Numbered from the stretch's first letter, positions 12,023 through 23,775 are shown. The stretch is DNA of 64,000 nt from Crocodylus rhombifer (GCA_038503035.1 JAVSML010025214.1:40269-104268), one strand, 5' to 3'. Notes: generated from the letters alone by a model not told the origin. Made by a program: numbers and translations.

Positions 12023-12099
12023 TAGAATCAGAGAATCAGAGAAAATTAGGAGGTCATCTAGTCCAGCCCCTTGCTCAAAGCAGGACCTTCCCCAACTAG
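12023..12099 (-). mobile_element. CR1 3' terminus, minus strand (left part of a split copy)
   Basis: This is the CR1 3' UTR on the minus strand (complement of a GACCTCCT...CTGATTC type end). It stops at CCCCAACTAG, and the alignment resumes at 14215 with the next CR1 bases. The two parts are one copy split by later insertions, sharing CTAG at the break (12096-12099 and 14214-14217). Confidence 0.88.
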
Positions 12100-12677
12100 T
12101 GGACTCCAAGATGAATATGAGTCATCAGCGTGATTAAATCATCAGCAAAGCTAACTGCACTTTATCACGCATCAGCTAATGCATGATAAATAGATCCAAA
12201 GAGGTGATACTTCCCCTCTGTGTGGCATCAGGCAGACTGCAGTTGAAGTACTGTGTCCAGTTTTGGGCACCGTACTTCAAGAAGGATGTTGATAGACTCA
12301 AGAGGGTCCAGAGGAGGGCCACTCATATGGCTAGGGGCTTACAGGACAAGCCCTATGAGGAGAGACTGAGGGACCTGGACCTCTTCAGCCTCTGCAAGAG
12401 AAGGCTCAGCAGTGATCTTGTGGCCGCCTACAAATTAATTAAGGGGATACAGCAAGGGATTGGAGATGCTCTGTTCACCAGGGCACCTCTTGGGGTGATA
12501 AACAGTGGTCACAAACTGACAGAGAACAGATTTAGACTAGATATCAGGAAAAACTTCTTCATGGTAAAAATGGCCAAAATTTGGAATGGGCTTCTAAGGG
12601 AGATGGTGCTCTCCCCTACCTTGGGGGTCTTTAAGAGAAGGCTGTAGAGACATCTGGCTGGGGTCATCTGACCCCAG
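12100..12677 (+). pseudogene. CR1 ORF2 C-terminal fragment
   Basis: The frame from 12183 reads NRSKEVILPLCVASGRLQLK, YCVQFWAPYFKKDVDRLKRV, EERLRDLDLFSLCKRRLSSD, LDIRKNFFMVKMAKIWNGLL and then stops at 12645-12647, about ten codons before the usual end (RHLAGVI lies just beyond the stop). An additional stop is present upstream of 12183 around GCGTGATTAAATC. The catalytic region is absent. Confidence 0.88.
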
Positions 12678-12753
12678 CACTCTTTCCTGCCTAGGCAGGG
12701 GATCGGACTTGATGATCTGTTGAGGTCCCTTCTGACCCCAGCATGTATGAATC
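12100..12753 (+). mobile_element. CR1 LINE, 5' truncated, inserted in a minus-strand CR1
   Basis: A plus-strand CR1 starts mid-ORF2 at the DSKMNMSHQ-equivalent block and ends in the tail ATGTATGAATC. Its 5' junction abuts the minus-strand CR1 directly, and its tail is itself interrupted by the LTR-like element at 12754. Confidence 0.9.
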
Positions 12754-14206
12754 TGAAGGCTCAGCTTTCAGAGCTTGCATTGAGTTCCAGGCTTGAGATC
12801 CTGCTGTTTTGATTGGTGGAGCCCATCCACCAAACAGGAGGCAGCAGGAGAAATAAAGCCATGCCCCTTTCCTGAGTGGAGGGGGAGAAGAGCTGCCCTG
12901 GACCTGATTGAAGAGGGTAAACTGTCAGGTCTGGAAGACTGCAGGGGCAGAGCCCTGAAGCGTATAAAAGGAGCTGCGTGCCCAGCATGAGGGGAAGATG
13001 CAGTAAGGAATGCAAGAAGAGTGGAGCCAAGAAAAGCTGGGGAGCTCTCCCCCAGTGAGCAATAGGCCCAAGTCTCCTGAAGCTGCCACTGGAGGAGGAG
13101 CCTTGGAAGCAGTGTAAGACTGCTCGAGCTGTTGATGGCACACAGGAACGGTGCGCGGAGACCCAGCCCTGGGAGCAGTGTGAAACTGCTCAGCCCCATC
13201 ATGGTGCACAGTTTGTTGCACAGAGCCCAGGCTTTGAAAGCAGCAAGCAGCAGCTTGAGCCTGCAACCCTGGCCAGGCCTTGGGGGCTGCAGTGAGGTGG
13301 CTCAGGCCGCATCTCCCAGCAAGCAGCCGGGTCCCACAGTGTGCAGGGCAGCACACAGGCCTGAGCCTTGGTAGCAAGGGAGCAATGGAGGCTGTTTGGG
13401 TTAGCCACCTGGTGTGAGGACAGCTGGCTGGAGCCTGAAGGGCCTGGCCTGGGCTAAGAGAGCCCTCAGTGCTGAGCCAGGGTATGAGGAAATAGCATTG
13501 CTGCAGCGTGAGGCCCAGCACTCAGAAGCCAGCAGCAGTGGTAGCTGAGAGGAGCTGAGCCCTTGGTGTCCAGAGCAGGGCACAGGGTGGGGAGGGACCC
13601 AGCACCATGGGAGAGGCCTGGAGAGGCACTCCAGCAGAGGAGACCCCATCAAGCTGTGCCCTGACCACTTCCACCTGAGGGACTGTGAGTCATTGGGCCC
13701 TTGGGTCCCACAGGAGAAAGACATTTGGGGTGGGCTAACCCAGAGAAAGGGCTGGGTTAGCAGCCCACTACCTAGTCAAGGCCATAAGGGGAGGGGCCCC
13801 TAGTGCTTCCTGGACACCCCCCAAGGGGCCCATTGGAAGGAGGGCTATCTCTTGTCATGGGTCAGGGACTATATCAAGGAATAGGTGTTAATAAGATTGT
13901 TTGTGTTTGCACCTTATATTTTGTAATTGAAATGTTGTATTGTGATGTTGTAAATAGTGTTATTTAGGGTTTGACCTTGGTTCTTGGTTAGTGTTCACCA
14001 TGTAAATATATGTATATGATATTTAGTTTTAGGTATAGTATAACTTAATACATTGTATGTAGTTAAGAACTTTGGGCTTGGGCTAACTCTATAGAGGAAA
14101 GAGGAATCTGCTCAAAATTCTGCCACCCCTCTCACAGCAGCCCCTCCTGCCTACCTTTCCCATTCAGTTGAGAATAGGGCACACCCTTGGGTGTACCCAG
14201 GTTACA
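12754..14206. mobile_element. LTR-like insertion, 1453 bp, TG...CA ends, in a CR1 tail
   Basis: The insertion starts TGAAGGCTCAGC and ends CCCAGGTTACA. Both sides are followed or preceded by TATGAATC (12746-12753 and 14207-14214); because that is also the CR1 tail unit, the true duplication may be shorter than 8. A TATAAAAG box stands at 12963-12970, about 210 bases in, which suggests plus orientation. The left two thirds are GC-rich and the right third AT-rich. The many short frames on both strands show no gag or pol motif. A long solo LTR or a non-autonomous retroelement is likely; I do not recognise the family. Confidence 0.55.
12963..12970 (+). promoter_or_regulatory. TATA-box-like motif in the LTR-like element
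   Basis: TATAAAAG preceded by GCG and followed by GAGCTGCG is a good match to a polymerase II TATA box at the spacing expected for a short U3. No start site can be shown. Confidence 0.4.
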
Positions 14207-15012
14207 TATGAATCTAGATCAACCCAGACAAGGCTTTGTCTAGCCAGGTCTTAAAAGCCTCCAAGGACCGAGAGCCCAACACCTCTCTGGGTAACCTGTC
14301 CCAATGTTTTACTACCCTCCTAGTGAGAACATTCTTCCTAATCTCTAACCTAAACTTCCCTGACTGCAGCTTGAGAACATTTTGCTCCTTGTTCTGCCAT
14401 CTGTCACCACTGAGAACAGTCCAGCTCCATCCTCTTTTGAACCCCCCTTCAGGTAGTTAAAGGCTGCTATTAAATCCCCTGTCAGTTTTCTCTTTTCCAG
14501 ACTAAATAAGCTCTGTTCCCTCAGCCGCACCTCAGAAGTCATGTCCCCTAACCCCCTAACCATTTTCATTGCTCTCTGCTGGATTTTCTCCAATTCGTCT
14601 ACATCCTTCCTATGGTGAGGGGGCCCAAAACTGGACACTACTCCAAATGTGGCCTCACCAGTGATGAATGGAGGGGAAGAATCACTTTCCTTAATCTGCC
14701 TGCAACACCCAGTATGCTGTTAGCCTTCTCCTTCTTCATATCAGGGGCACACTGTTGGCTTATTTTCAGTTTATTGTCTGCTGTAACCCTCAGGTCCTTT
14801 TCTGCAGAGTTGCTGCTTAGCCAGTTGGTCCCCAGCCTGTAGCAGTGCATAGGATTGTTCCTTTCTAAATGCAGGACTTTGCACTTGTCCTAATTGAGTC
14901 TCATTAAATTTATTTTTGTCTAATCCTCCAATTTGTCTAGGCCTCTCTGAATGCTAGCCCCTACCTCCATCATATCTACTACTCCCCCCAGATTGGTGTC
15001 ATCTTGGTGTTA
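14207..15012 (-). mobile_element. CR1 LINE, minus strand (right part of the split copy)
   Basis: After the TATGAATC repeat, the minus-strand CR1 interrupted at 12099 continues from 14215 and runs to about 15012, where the similarity stops near GATTGGTGTCATCT. On the minus strand it encodes the C-terminal ORF2 blocks MSSFGPPHHRKDVDELEKIQ, LREQSLFSLEKRKLTGDL and an upstream HCYRLGTNWL / DLRVTADNKL block, with stops and frameshifts between. It is a different CR1 subfamily from the plus-strand copy that invaded it. Confidence 0.88.
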
Positions 15013-15253
15013 TCCTATCTGCCTCTGAGTCACAGACACATCCAGTTTCATTAAACAATATTTGTGCCCACCTCATATTTGCATGTACCCCTCAGATGGC
15101 AAGACTCAGCTTCAGACCAATAGGCCATGCTCGTGATTTGGGCAGTGGTTTGTATTGTTTCAGGTATCACTAAGCGAAAGGGCATTTAACTGCTCCCTTA
15201 TTTAGTCCAAACAAGAAGTGAGTATCATGCCCAAGAACTTCAATGGGTTTGGT
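15013..15253. other. unassigned sequence
   Basis: Nothing recognised between the CR1 fragment and the next MITE. Confidence 0.4.
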
Positions 15254-15571
15254 CAAGGGGTGCTCAGCTCCCAGCCCCCATGTCAGATCTGGCCCACAGA
15301 TCTTAGCTCATCTGGCTCACCAGCCTTCTGGTGGGTCCAAAATATTGGTGGCAGGGGAGTGGTGGCAACATTAACTGCCATTCCCCTTCTGCCAAATTTC
15401 TGGGCATGTGGGATGCCTGGCAGCCAGGTTGACTCTGAGTGCTGGGTCAGATATGCAGGGCTGGGTCATCACAGGGACCAATATGGGCAACAACCCCATC
15501 AGGGGTCTGGCCTGCTGACCACCCTACACCATTCATCCAGCCCACAGGTCTAAAACGTTGAGCACCACTGT
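15254..15571. mobile_element. MITE family C (GGGGTGCTCA ends)
   Basis: The left end CAAGGGGTGCTCAG and the right end TTGAGCACCACTG are inverted repeats, and the interior is GC-rich. The copy at 16847-17160 has the same ends. CAGGGGTGCTCAA-like termini are typical of hAT non-autonomous elements. No coding capacity. Confidence 0.6.
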
Positions 15572-16204
15572 TTTTATCCATAGATCAAAAACAAGATCTC
15601 TGGGCCATGCAGCCTCCAGGATAAGAATCTGTAGGAGCTGAATACATATATCAGAGGTCAGAACTGGTACCAGAAACCATAGGTCTTTCTTTTCCTTATA
15701 CTTGCCATAATATTGTATACTTACCATTGACCCTAACAGTGAAATCAGTTTAAAATCTACTGGGTCTGATTCTCCACTGTCCTACATCTTGCAAAACCCT
15801 TTAGCCCTGTTCTACCATACATAGCCTTGTTGCCAGAATCAGGTCTCGCTTGCAGAACTCTGAGAGCATCAATGCTGTCAGCTCCCCAGAAATGACAAAA
15901 CCAGCTCCTTCTGTCAGGACAGTAATTCCAAGTCTCCTACTGACACAAGACTTCTGCTGCTACATAGCTGCCAATAGAAGGTGTATGAAGATGCGCTCAT
16001 TCTTGGGGCCTATCACACTCACTTTAACAACTGTGCTTAAGCATTTAAACAGGGTGCACTTCATCCCCTTCCAACACAGTTGATGAAGAAGTACCCTTAG
16101 GTTGGTAGAAGCAAAGTGGATATATGTCTCTTGATGGCTTCCCTATGACAGCTGCTGTATGCCACCAATATTTAGGATAGCAGACATAGCTGAATGTAGA
16201 CAAG
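15572..16204. other. unassigned sequence
   Basis: No gene or repeat recognised. Confidence 0.4.
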
Positions 16205-16645
16205 GCCTTAGGTGTGTGTACATGAGACATTTACTGTGGAATTTATTAGTTAGCACCACAGCAAACATCTCAGTGTCTAGTTCTCAGTGTCTGCAGGGTT
16301 TTTAGGATGGAATAAATTAATAAACTCTGCCACATGTGAGTATTTGTAAAGAGAAGTATAATTCTGTGGCAGTTTTTTATTCCACAGCAATGCACATGTA
16401 GGCATTGATGGAGCCGGCTGGGGCACGAGGGTTCTATAGTGCAGGGCTGCCTGCCAGCTAGCCATGCACTGTAGCATCCCAGCCAGCCCCTCTGCAGCAC
16501 ACTGAGCCAGGTCGGAGCAGCCCCGGGCTGGAAGGCTGATCCCCCAAACCCCTGCCAACTTGGGCTGCTCCAACCCAGGTTAATGTGCTGCAGTCCCAGG
16601 CACCAAACTGTATTGCCTGTAATAAATTTCACGTGTAGGTATGCC
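16205..16645. mobile_element. MITE family B with GC-rich centre
   Basis: It runs from GGTGTGTGTACATGAGAC to CACGTGTAGGTATGCC. The centre has the family landmarks TATAGTGCAGGGCTGCCTGC and CCCCTCTGCAGCACA, shared with 20.9-21.3 kb. The 209-residue minus-strand frame across it is a by-product of the repeat. Confidence 0.6.
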
Positions 16646-16846
16646 ACATTGTACAAAGTGAATGTGATTACTGCCATTCTTATTGATGGTGGTTTTTGTT
16701 TATTCACGTTGCCTATGTTTAAAATAAATGACTGTACAAGGTACAAAGTGGTGAAGAAGCAAATTTGTCTGGCACAGTGCTCTGGAGCAAGGCAGATTAC
16801 AAAGCCCAAAACTGAGCATGTAAGAATGAGGAACACATATTCACTG
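16646..16846. other. unassigned spacer
   Basis: A short stretch between two MITEs with two copies of GTACAAAGTG but no recognised feature. Confidence 0.35.
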
Positions 16847-17160
16847 TTCAGTGCAGTAGTGCTCAACCATTTGGTGTTGTGGACCAGATCAGGCAACAAG
16901 CATCAGAATCTGGCCTGAACGGCTGGATCAGGAACCATGCTGCCTCTCTGACCCTCTTGCTGCCTCTGCTAAGCCCTGCCCTGAAGGATCAGGCCCCATA
17001 GCACCTCCAGCCAGCCCCTGTGTGCCCAGATGGGGCCCTTCACCACATTCACAATCAGTTGGTGCCACAGCTCCCTTGCCAGATTTTCAGACCTGGGGAT
17101 ACTCCTGCAGGCTGGATGGTATGATTCTGTGGGACAGGGATTGAGCACCCCTAGTTTAGG
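16847..17160. mobile_element. MITE family C (second copy)
   Basis: The left end CAGTAGTGCTCAACC and the right end GATTGAGCACCCCTAG are inverted repeats matching the 15.25-kb copy. The centre is GC-rich and non-coding. Confidence 0.62.
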
Positions 17161-18422
17161 GTACCCTGTGATGGAATGAACTTTTAAAGGGAAAGGAATT
17201 TCCACAGGAAAGAAAGAAGTATGTTTAAGAAATTAGAATATCAATCTGTAAAAGATGGATCAAATTCTTGCCTCCTTTATGGACTTCTTGGGTGTCTTTA
17301 GGCAAATCTTTTGGTCTCTGTGCATGAGGTCACACCTCTAAAATGGGGTTTATAGTACTTTCCTTATTCATAGGGTAACATTTCAGAGAGCTCAGATGTG
17401 GGAATCAGAGCCACATTACTACCAAAATGGATTAGAAGGATGATAGAAAGCTTTCCTAGACATGGAATAAAAATATGCTGATGATTCTTATGAAACATTT
17501 CTTATCCCTCAGACAAATGCATGTTTTGGGACATTTTTATTTGAGACCAGCTCAGTACTTTTGGAGACACATTAAAATACTATTATTCATACAGTGTAAA
17601 AAAGACCCCAAAACCCACTTTTCTTTTTCTACATTTCAACATGCATGCAACCACACTGCTGCACATTCAGCAAGATATTTTTTGAAGAAAGATGCCTGGG
17701 TTTCACTTACTTACAGACAAAACTACTTAACTTCCTATTTGTGAGAGGCAAGGGCTGGGGAGTGGTATCATTTCTTGGATGAACTGCATAGATGAGGTAA
17801 AATTAAACAAGCTTTCTAATACAGGGTATTCTACTTCAGGTATGAGGGAAAAAAACAGAGCTGAAGAAGAATGGTCCTGCATGTGAAAGCTTGTCTGACT
17901 TCATTCCAACTATGCATTTGGTCTAATAGAAGATATCACCCCACAACAGTCCTTGCCTCTTGCATAATTCCTGGGCCACCGTAGCTACAATATCACTCTA
18001 ACATTATCATAACTGCATATACAAACTGTTACATGCTGAATGATATGTTCAAATGTATGCATAGCCAGCTATCAGTAGGTGAGGCTATTCCATATTATGA
18101 CTCCTGTTGCTACCAGATGTTCTACTTGTAAAGCATTCAGTTATGTAGTTTGCTTTTATAACACAGTTGTTGCTCTGTTGTTCCTTGTGTGATCTCACTG
18201 GGACAGAGAAACCCCTGCACTATACAAAGCAAACATATTTCTTCATATTATTTGTGCACCAATGGCAAAATTCACTTTGTGCAGAAGAACTAGCACAAGG
18301 GATTATATGTTACTTAAACCCTAAAAACAGGGCTCATCTGGAAGATATGCCCACTCTCGGCTTCTGTGCAGGGAATATTCCATCCGCTGTTGGTAAATTG
18401 GCATGCTGAAGTGCTGGGGTGA

Positions 18423-18423
<1 letters not shown>
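17161..18423. other. unassigned sequence
   Basis: AT-rich with no recognisable gene. The longest frame (17475-17744) is unstructured and has no known motif. Confidence 0.4.

Positions 18424-18484
<61 letters not shown>
18424..18484. repeat. (CA)n microsatellite
   Basis: About 30 uninterrupted CA units. A second, shorter CA array starts 62 bases downstream. Confidence 0.97.
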
Positions 18485-18486
<2 letters not shown>

Positions 18487-18545
18487 GATGGTATGGATAA
18501 TAGTATTTTTAATAAGTCTTTAAAAGTACTAAGGTGGTCTCAAAT

Positions 18546-18576
<31 letters not shown>

Positions 18577-18579
18577 CAC
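18546..18579. repeat. (CA)n microsatellite, shorter
   Basis: About 17 CA units with one CG interruption near the right end. Confidence 0.95.
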
Positions 18580-18704
18580 TAGCTGTAGTACCTGTTCTTA
18601 GACCAGGTTGTTCTTTTTGTAATTGCAGTTCGTTTATTTTTAAAGAACATAGTACAACATACTTTACATTTAATACTTAACATGGAGCAAAAAAGGAGGA
18701 AAGC

Positions 18705-18780
18705 ATCAATACAATAATGACAATTGAGTTGGAAAAAAAAGAAAATGTCAATATAATAATGACAATTGAACTGAATTCAC
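18705..18780. repeat. local tandem duplication (~44-base period)
   Basis: Two copies of an AATA(C/T)AATAATGACAATTGA block occur about 44 bases apart, separated by an A-rich stretch. Confidence 0.6.
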
Positions 18781-18784
18781 TTCA

Positions 18785-19000
18785 TCCAAAATGGAGTGGT
18801 AACATTTTATTATCTGAGAAGTGAAGTAATCCTAGTCAATGGAACCCCCAAAATGGGTCAAGTGAAAAATAATCCACCTATAATTTTCTTCAGGTGGTAT
18901 TTAGTGATTCTGGAAGGTTTAGAGTAGTTAGGACCAGCCATTCTCAAGTTATAAGCGGACAGACAGACAGATACTTCATTTTATTTATATCCATCACTTT
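18785..19000. repeat. possible retroelement 3' end with GACA units
   Basis: The stretch ends in TTATAAGCGGACAGACAGACAGA followed by AT-rich sequence, a style seen at the 3' ends of some non-LTR or Penelope-like elements. No coding sequence is attached, so the assignment is tentative. Confidence 0.25.
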
Positions 19001-19970
19001 ATAATAGCAGTTAGTCTTGTCTGTGAAAGTATATCGCATTGTGTGGCGCTTTTTTATAGTGCATAGTTTTAACTGACTGTAAAAGTAAGTATTACATGTC
19101 ATGTACATCCTGACTTGTGTATGGTTCTGTGATCTGAAGGACCATTACAGCACCCAAGAAAATTAAGTAGCATAGTGTTTCTTTCTACTTCCCATATATA
19201 GACACACCGTTCTTGTGCCAAATCCATTCTTCAGGCTTAACAGGAAAAACAAGTTATGGCACATACCCATTAAGACCCATTTCTAAATGAAATGACTTGA
19301 ATGTATTTGGAGAGAAGGGGAGTCTTCTAATATCACTGATTCATATTTATAATTTATTCATGAAGGAGGAATACTCAGTTCACATGCAGCATTTCATTTT
19401 CATCAAGGTTCCTCACTCGCCCTCTCTTGCTCTTTCTTTATTTAAAGCTTTCTGTTCAATTTTCCAGTTGGGTTAACTGAGGCACAAGTAACTTGCCTAA
19501 GGGATCTCATGGTGAGTCATCGGTTCAGACCAGACTACCCAGGATCCTCCTGGCTTTTAGACATATTGCTCAAATCCAATAGAAATTGGCCAGGTCTGTG
19601 AAAATTCAGCTTCAATTTGTAAACAAATAAACAGACAAAAAGCTGCCATTCTAAAGTCTCTATAGGCTTTTGTGTCATTGAAAGTGAAGTGTGTACAGTG
19701 CCAAGCACAACTATCTCCGCAGACATTTTAGGTGGAAAATGCACTGGTATTTCAATACTACTAATCCTCAAGATTTATGTGATAACAGTTTATACCAACA
19801 GCAAATTTGCTCCAGTATAACCTCTACAGTGGTAAAAAAAATAAGTAGGTACACTTATGTTAATACATTTTTTTCAATCCATTTTTTTCTCCATAAGTGT
19901 ATTTATTGATTTCTTTTTACCCTGGATTCATAGAATTTGCATTTCCTTGGAGTCAAATCAGGAAACCATA
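19001..19970. other. unassigned sequence
   Basis: No gene or recognised repeat. Confidence 0.4.
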
Positions 19971-20356
19971 GGGCTTATCCAGATGAGCCTATACATGTGG
20001 TTTGTGGCACCTCAAAGCTGCCTGAGGCACCGCAAACTGCGCACAGTGCATGAGCAACCTTTTGCCTCACTGACAATTTGATACCAGGGCAGGCAGACAA
20101 GGAGGCTGGGTCCTCCAGGGAGATGATTTGGCTTTCAGCCAGAGCATCTCCCCTACTCTAGTTGTCCCCTGCCCTCCTCCAACACTCTGGGGGCCAACGG
20201 GAGTGGCGAAATGCTGTTTCCCCAAAGAGGGGCATTTTGCCCCACACCAAACCCACATGCAGGCACGTTTTTGCTGTAGCAAAAAGCAGTAGCACAAATT
20301 TGTGCCGCTGCTATTTTTGCCACAGCAAACACATGCCTCTGTATGTGGGGATATGG
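19971..20356. mobile_element. MITE family A copy
   Basis: The left end GGGCTTATCCAGATGAG and the right end GGGGATATGGCC are inverted repeats of the type seen at 10.7-11.1 kb. The interior includes repeated CAGGCA(C)G / TTTGCTGTAGCAAAA blocks. Non-coding. Confidence 0.6.
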
Positions 20357-20910
20357 CCATAGCATTGGTTCTTGTTCTTCAAGAGTTAAGCAGGAATTCT
20401 AATATATTTGCAATATGTGTATTTTAAAACAAGTGGAAAAAGGACTTTTGAATAATTCAGAATAATGTTATTTATAACTTACACCAAAAACAAAGAGTGA
20501 ATGTGGTATAGTATCATATAGTTTACAGTACATTAAACCAACAGATATTTACTACAAACAATCCTGTTTACAGAATTTTTAATAAAACTGTATATTGCTT
20601 TAAAAGTTTCAGACAATGCCTATTGTATTCTAATGTATACCTATTATTAAAGCAAAAGTAATGCTTATAAAAACTAGTACATTAACTCAAAGCCTCTATG
20701 CATAGAACTACTCTAGTGTGGGCAATAATAATATATATTCCCCATGTTTTATTTCCATATAAAGGTAGAAGGGTTAATGTTTTTATGCCCATTTGATTTT
20801 TAGCCATTAGCTTGAAAACACTAATCAGGGTATGAATTAGCAGTTATTATGACGATAAGGGTTTTCTTGTTTCTTTTTTTGTGATATTTGTCCTTTGAAA
20901 ATAGGACTAA
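20357..20910. other. unassigned AT-rich sequence
   Basis: No feature recognised. Confidence 0.4.
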
Positions 20911-21275
20911 AAGGGTGCATCTACACATGCATTTTACTGCAGAGCTGACTAGTTCCACAGTAAAGCATCAGCATCTACACGTGTAGTGCTATTAGGTTAG
21001 GATAAACTGATTAACTCCGCCACAGGATAGTACTGCCTAACACAAGTATTATCCTATGGCAAAGTTATTTAATCCACTACAAAGAATGTGTAGATGCTGA
21101 CTGGGGGAGACTGGGACTGACTGTGCTATGAGGGCGCTATAGTGCAGGGCTGCCTGCTGGCTAGCCCTGCACTGTAGCACCTTCATGTCCCAGGCAGCCC
21201 CTCTGCAGCACATTGAGCCTAGGCGGAGCAGGCCCAAGCTATTGCTATGTGCTAACTGCACATGTAGATGCCTCA
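20911..21275. mobile_element. MITE family B, the clearest copy
   Basis: The left end GGGTGCATCTACACATGC and the right end GCACATGTAGATGCC are inverted repeats. Between them is an AT-rich half with TTTACTGCAGAGCTGA and CAGCATCTACACGTGTAG, then a GC-rich half with CGCTATAGTGCAGGGCTGCC and CCCTCTGCAGCACATTGAGC. About 365 bases in all. No transposase frame. Confidence 0.72.
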
Positions 21276-23569
21276 AAGAGCTTACAACTGCTTCCCAATT
21301 CACTGTATGAATTATCCTGAGACCCATATGATAGTGAATTATTTGTGCTTTCCATTGTGTTCATCTTTCAGACTTATTGGGCAAGTGTTAATTCCTGTTT
21401 TATAGTCTTTTCACAGGAGGTAAGGATGAAGTAAGGAATTATTCTCTGAGCAGGTATGAGCTGACAGGTGGTCACAAACACTTAACTGATGTTAACCAGC
21501 TGCACTGTTGCCTGTCTAAGCAGAAAGGTCAAAAGTTGGCTGGGAAAGGGGATATGGTCCCATCAGGTAGTGATGTGAGATATACTGGGAGAATGTCAAA
21601 AAAAGAACTTTAATTGCTGTTCTCCAAGCTGTCCATCTTTTGTGGAGAGGGGACTTCAGTCTCCATAGTCATCATCATGACATCATAAGCATCAAATTCA
21701 TGTTCTTATATGTTTTAAGGACAACTATTTGGCATGTGGATGGCTCTGGCTGGCCATTTTGGATATGAACATAATGCATTGTCTAAATCACATTTTGGTA
21801 GTTTACATTACTGTGCCAGTGATGCATTTCAAAAAACTAAATATACATTAACCTGCTGGGGCCAGGAATGACACAAGTGTTGACAGCCTAGAGGTCACAA
21901 GTTTGAAGCCATAGCAGCAGCGCTCATGGTGTGGCCATGTCAGGTTCCAATGAATCTGTGAATTCTGCTTAATATCTTGTCACAGGACATGAAAAAAGAA
22001 GGAAGTTAACCTGCCAGTTAAGTTTCCCAGTTCTATACTGTGCCCTAGATGTCATCTTGTGCAACATGTTTAAAGCTATTACTGCCACTAACAGAATAGA
22101 CTTTGACACATAAGCTGTTATGAATCGCTAAATGAGAAGTCTAATCTCCATATTATAATTAAAAGCCAGGTACATGGGAGAAGGAACTATGCTGAGAACT
22201 TAAGATACAAATAATAGGGAAGTGTCATTTACTTATTCCCTTTGATAATTAGAAGTATTTTTACTTTAGAGAAGTGGCACAGAGCATGTAAATTCCTCTG
22301 AGCCTGCCTTTCCAATCTGGTGTGAAATAATCCTTTCTATTCTTTCCTAGATGTAACCACCAAGTACAGTAGTCAGGCCATTTCTTTCACTGGAATTATC
22401 CCTGGATGGAATATGAAAAAACCTTGGAGATATATTAATATGGTATTATTGACATTTTTTCCAATTATCAAAGTATTCTGTGAACACAAGGCTTTCTTGT
22501 TAGGCCGCATTTTCTCTGCATGTTCTTAGCTATTTCATAATGCCAAGTGTTTTCCTGTATCAGGACACATACTCTTCACATCCTAAGGCACATTAGCTAC
22601 CACAGCACAGTGCAAAATTGACCTCTGGGTTCTGGATAGCTCCAACAGAATTGTTCAAGTCATTTGACATTAAAATCATGTTCAGTGACACTGTCATTTT
22701 CAAGCAATTTCCTGAATAATTTCCAATCTATTAATACACAGGAAACTGCTGCTTAACAAAGGTTGGATTCAGTGAATCCAGGAGCACCATCTAATTATTT
22801 AACTTCCCTTATTATCTGAAATGAAACCTGCTATGAACAGACTCATTTTTTCTATGAGACAATAGAGAAGATGAAAAAGACAATAATATGCTCAGAATCA
22901 ATGTCTTTGTCTGAAGCACTAATGTGTACATAAAGAGTTTCATTCTACAGTGATTGTACATTTGCTTCATACATAAGCATTCCTGACATAAGGGAAGAAA
23001 GGATAAAATAAATATATGACTATAATGTACCTGAATTGGGAAAGTTTGCTCCTGAAACTAATAGGTATGTGCAGAGGAATAAAAACAAACTGTACTTGCG
23101 ACCCATGTCTGAATTATGCTGCGTCAGATCCATTTGTCTGGGTTTTACTTTCTCCTTAGTTGTAATATGACATGCAGGCTGATTCTGAGACAACTCCAAA
23201 TACCTATCTAACAACCATATTGTTAGATAGCTAACAAGCAAGCTAACAGAGCCCAACACAGGGTCCATTCCAGTTCTATCAACAAATTTCTTGGACTGAA
23301 TGAATTACCAAAGGGTAAAAGGCAAGTTTATATTCTCAAATTTGTATTCTCCCTTCTGAGGTATTAAAAGTTGTTAGCACTGAATTTCCTTTTTCCAGAT
23401 TTATCTCCAGTACCCACAACTGAAAAACCGAGCATCAGTCAATTTACTTGTTACATTCTACAACGTCATAATCTAATAAGCCTGATTTTCTTGTGCATGA
23501 TGTATGCAAGCAATTATGGAATTCTACATACTCCAGACTGGAACTGCGCAGTCATTTAGTACTTGCTCA
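21276..23569. other. unassigned sequence with a small hairpin at 23204-23230
   Basis: More than 2 kb in which no repeat family or coding domain is recognisable. It is one of the less repeat-laden stretches in the window. Confidence 0.4.
23204..23230. repeat. perfect short inverted repeat
   Basis: CTATCTAACAA and TTGTTAGATAG are exact reverse complements separated by five bases (CCATA). Confidence 0.85.
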
Positions 23570-23775
23570 AGCACAGTGTACCTGCTGATACTGCACAGTC
23601 TTAGTTATGCACGAGTCATTTTCGACCCTGCTGTGTAGTAGCAATGAACTCATTGCTGCTGCACAGTAGCAGCGGTCAGAGTTAGTGCCTGCTCACATAA
23701 TGTCACTGAAGCAATATGCTATGTCGCCATAGCTCATTGCTACGCCAATGTAGCATCTCATGTAGATGCACCCAG
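23570..23775. mobile_element. degenerate MITE family B end
   Basis: The right end CATCTCATGTAGATGCACCC matches the family B terminus. The preceding 200 bases contain repeated CTGCACAGTA-like motifs, but the left terminus is not recognisable. Confidence 0.45.

Noticed and set aside
12023..12753. twin-priming (inverted CR1) instead of two insertions
   Set aside because: Both the minus and plus parts are 3'-end CR1 sequence from different subfamilies, and the minus part resumes at 14215; one inverted insertion cannot give this.
12761..13724. several frames of 100-200 residues on both strands
   Set aside because: All overlap in the GC-rich half of the LTR-like element, on both strands at once, without any recognisable motif.
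16270..16899. 209-residue minus-strand frame
   Set aside because: It crosses from a family B MITE through a spacer into a family C MITE; a frame spanning three unrelated pieces is not a gene.
23384..23470. possible exon after TTTCCTTTTTCCAG
   Set aside because: A good acceptor-like site is present, but there is no suitable donor before the frame ends and no recognisable protein motif.
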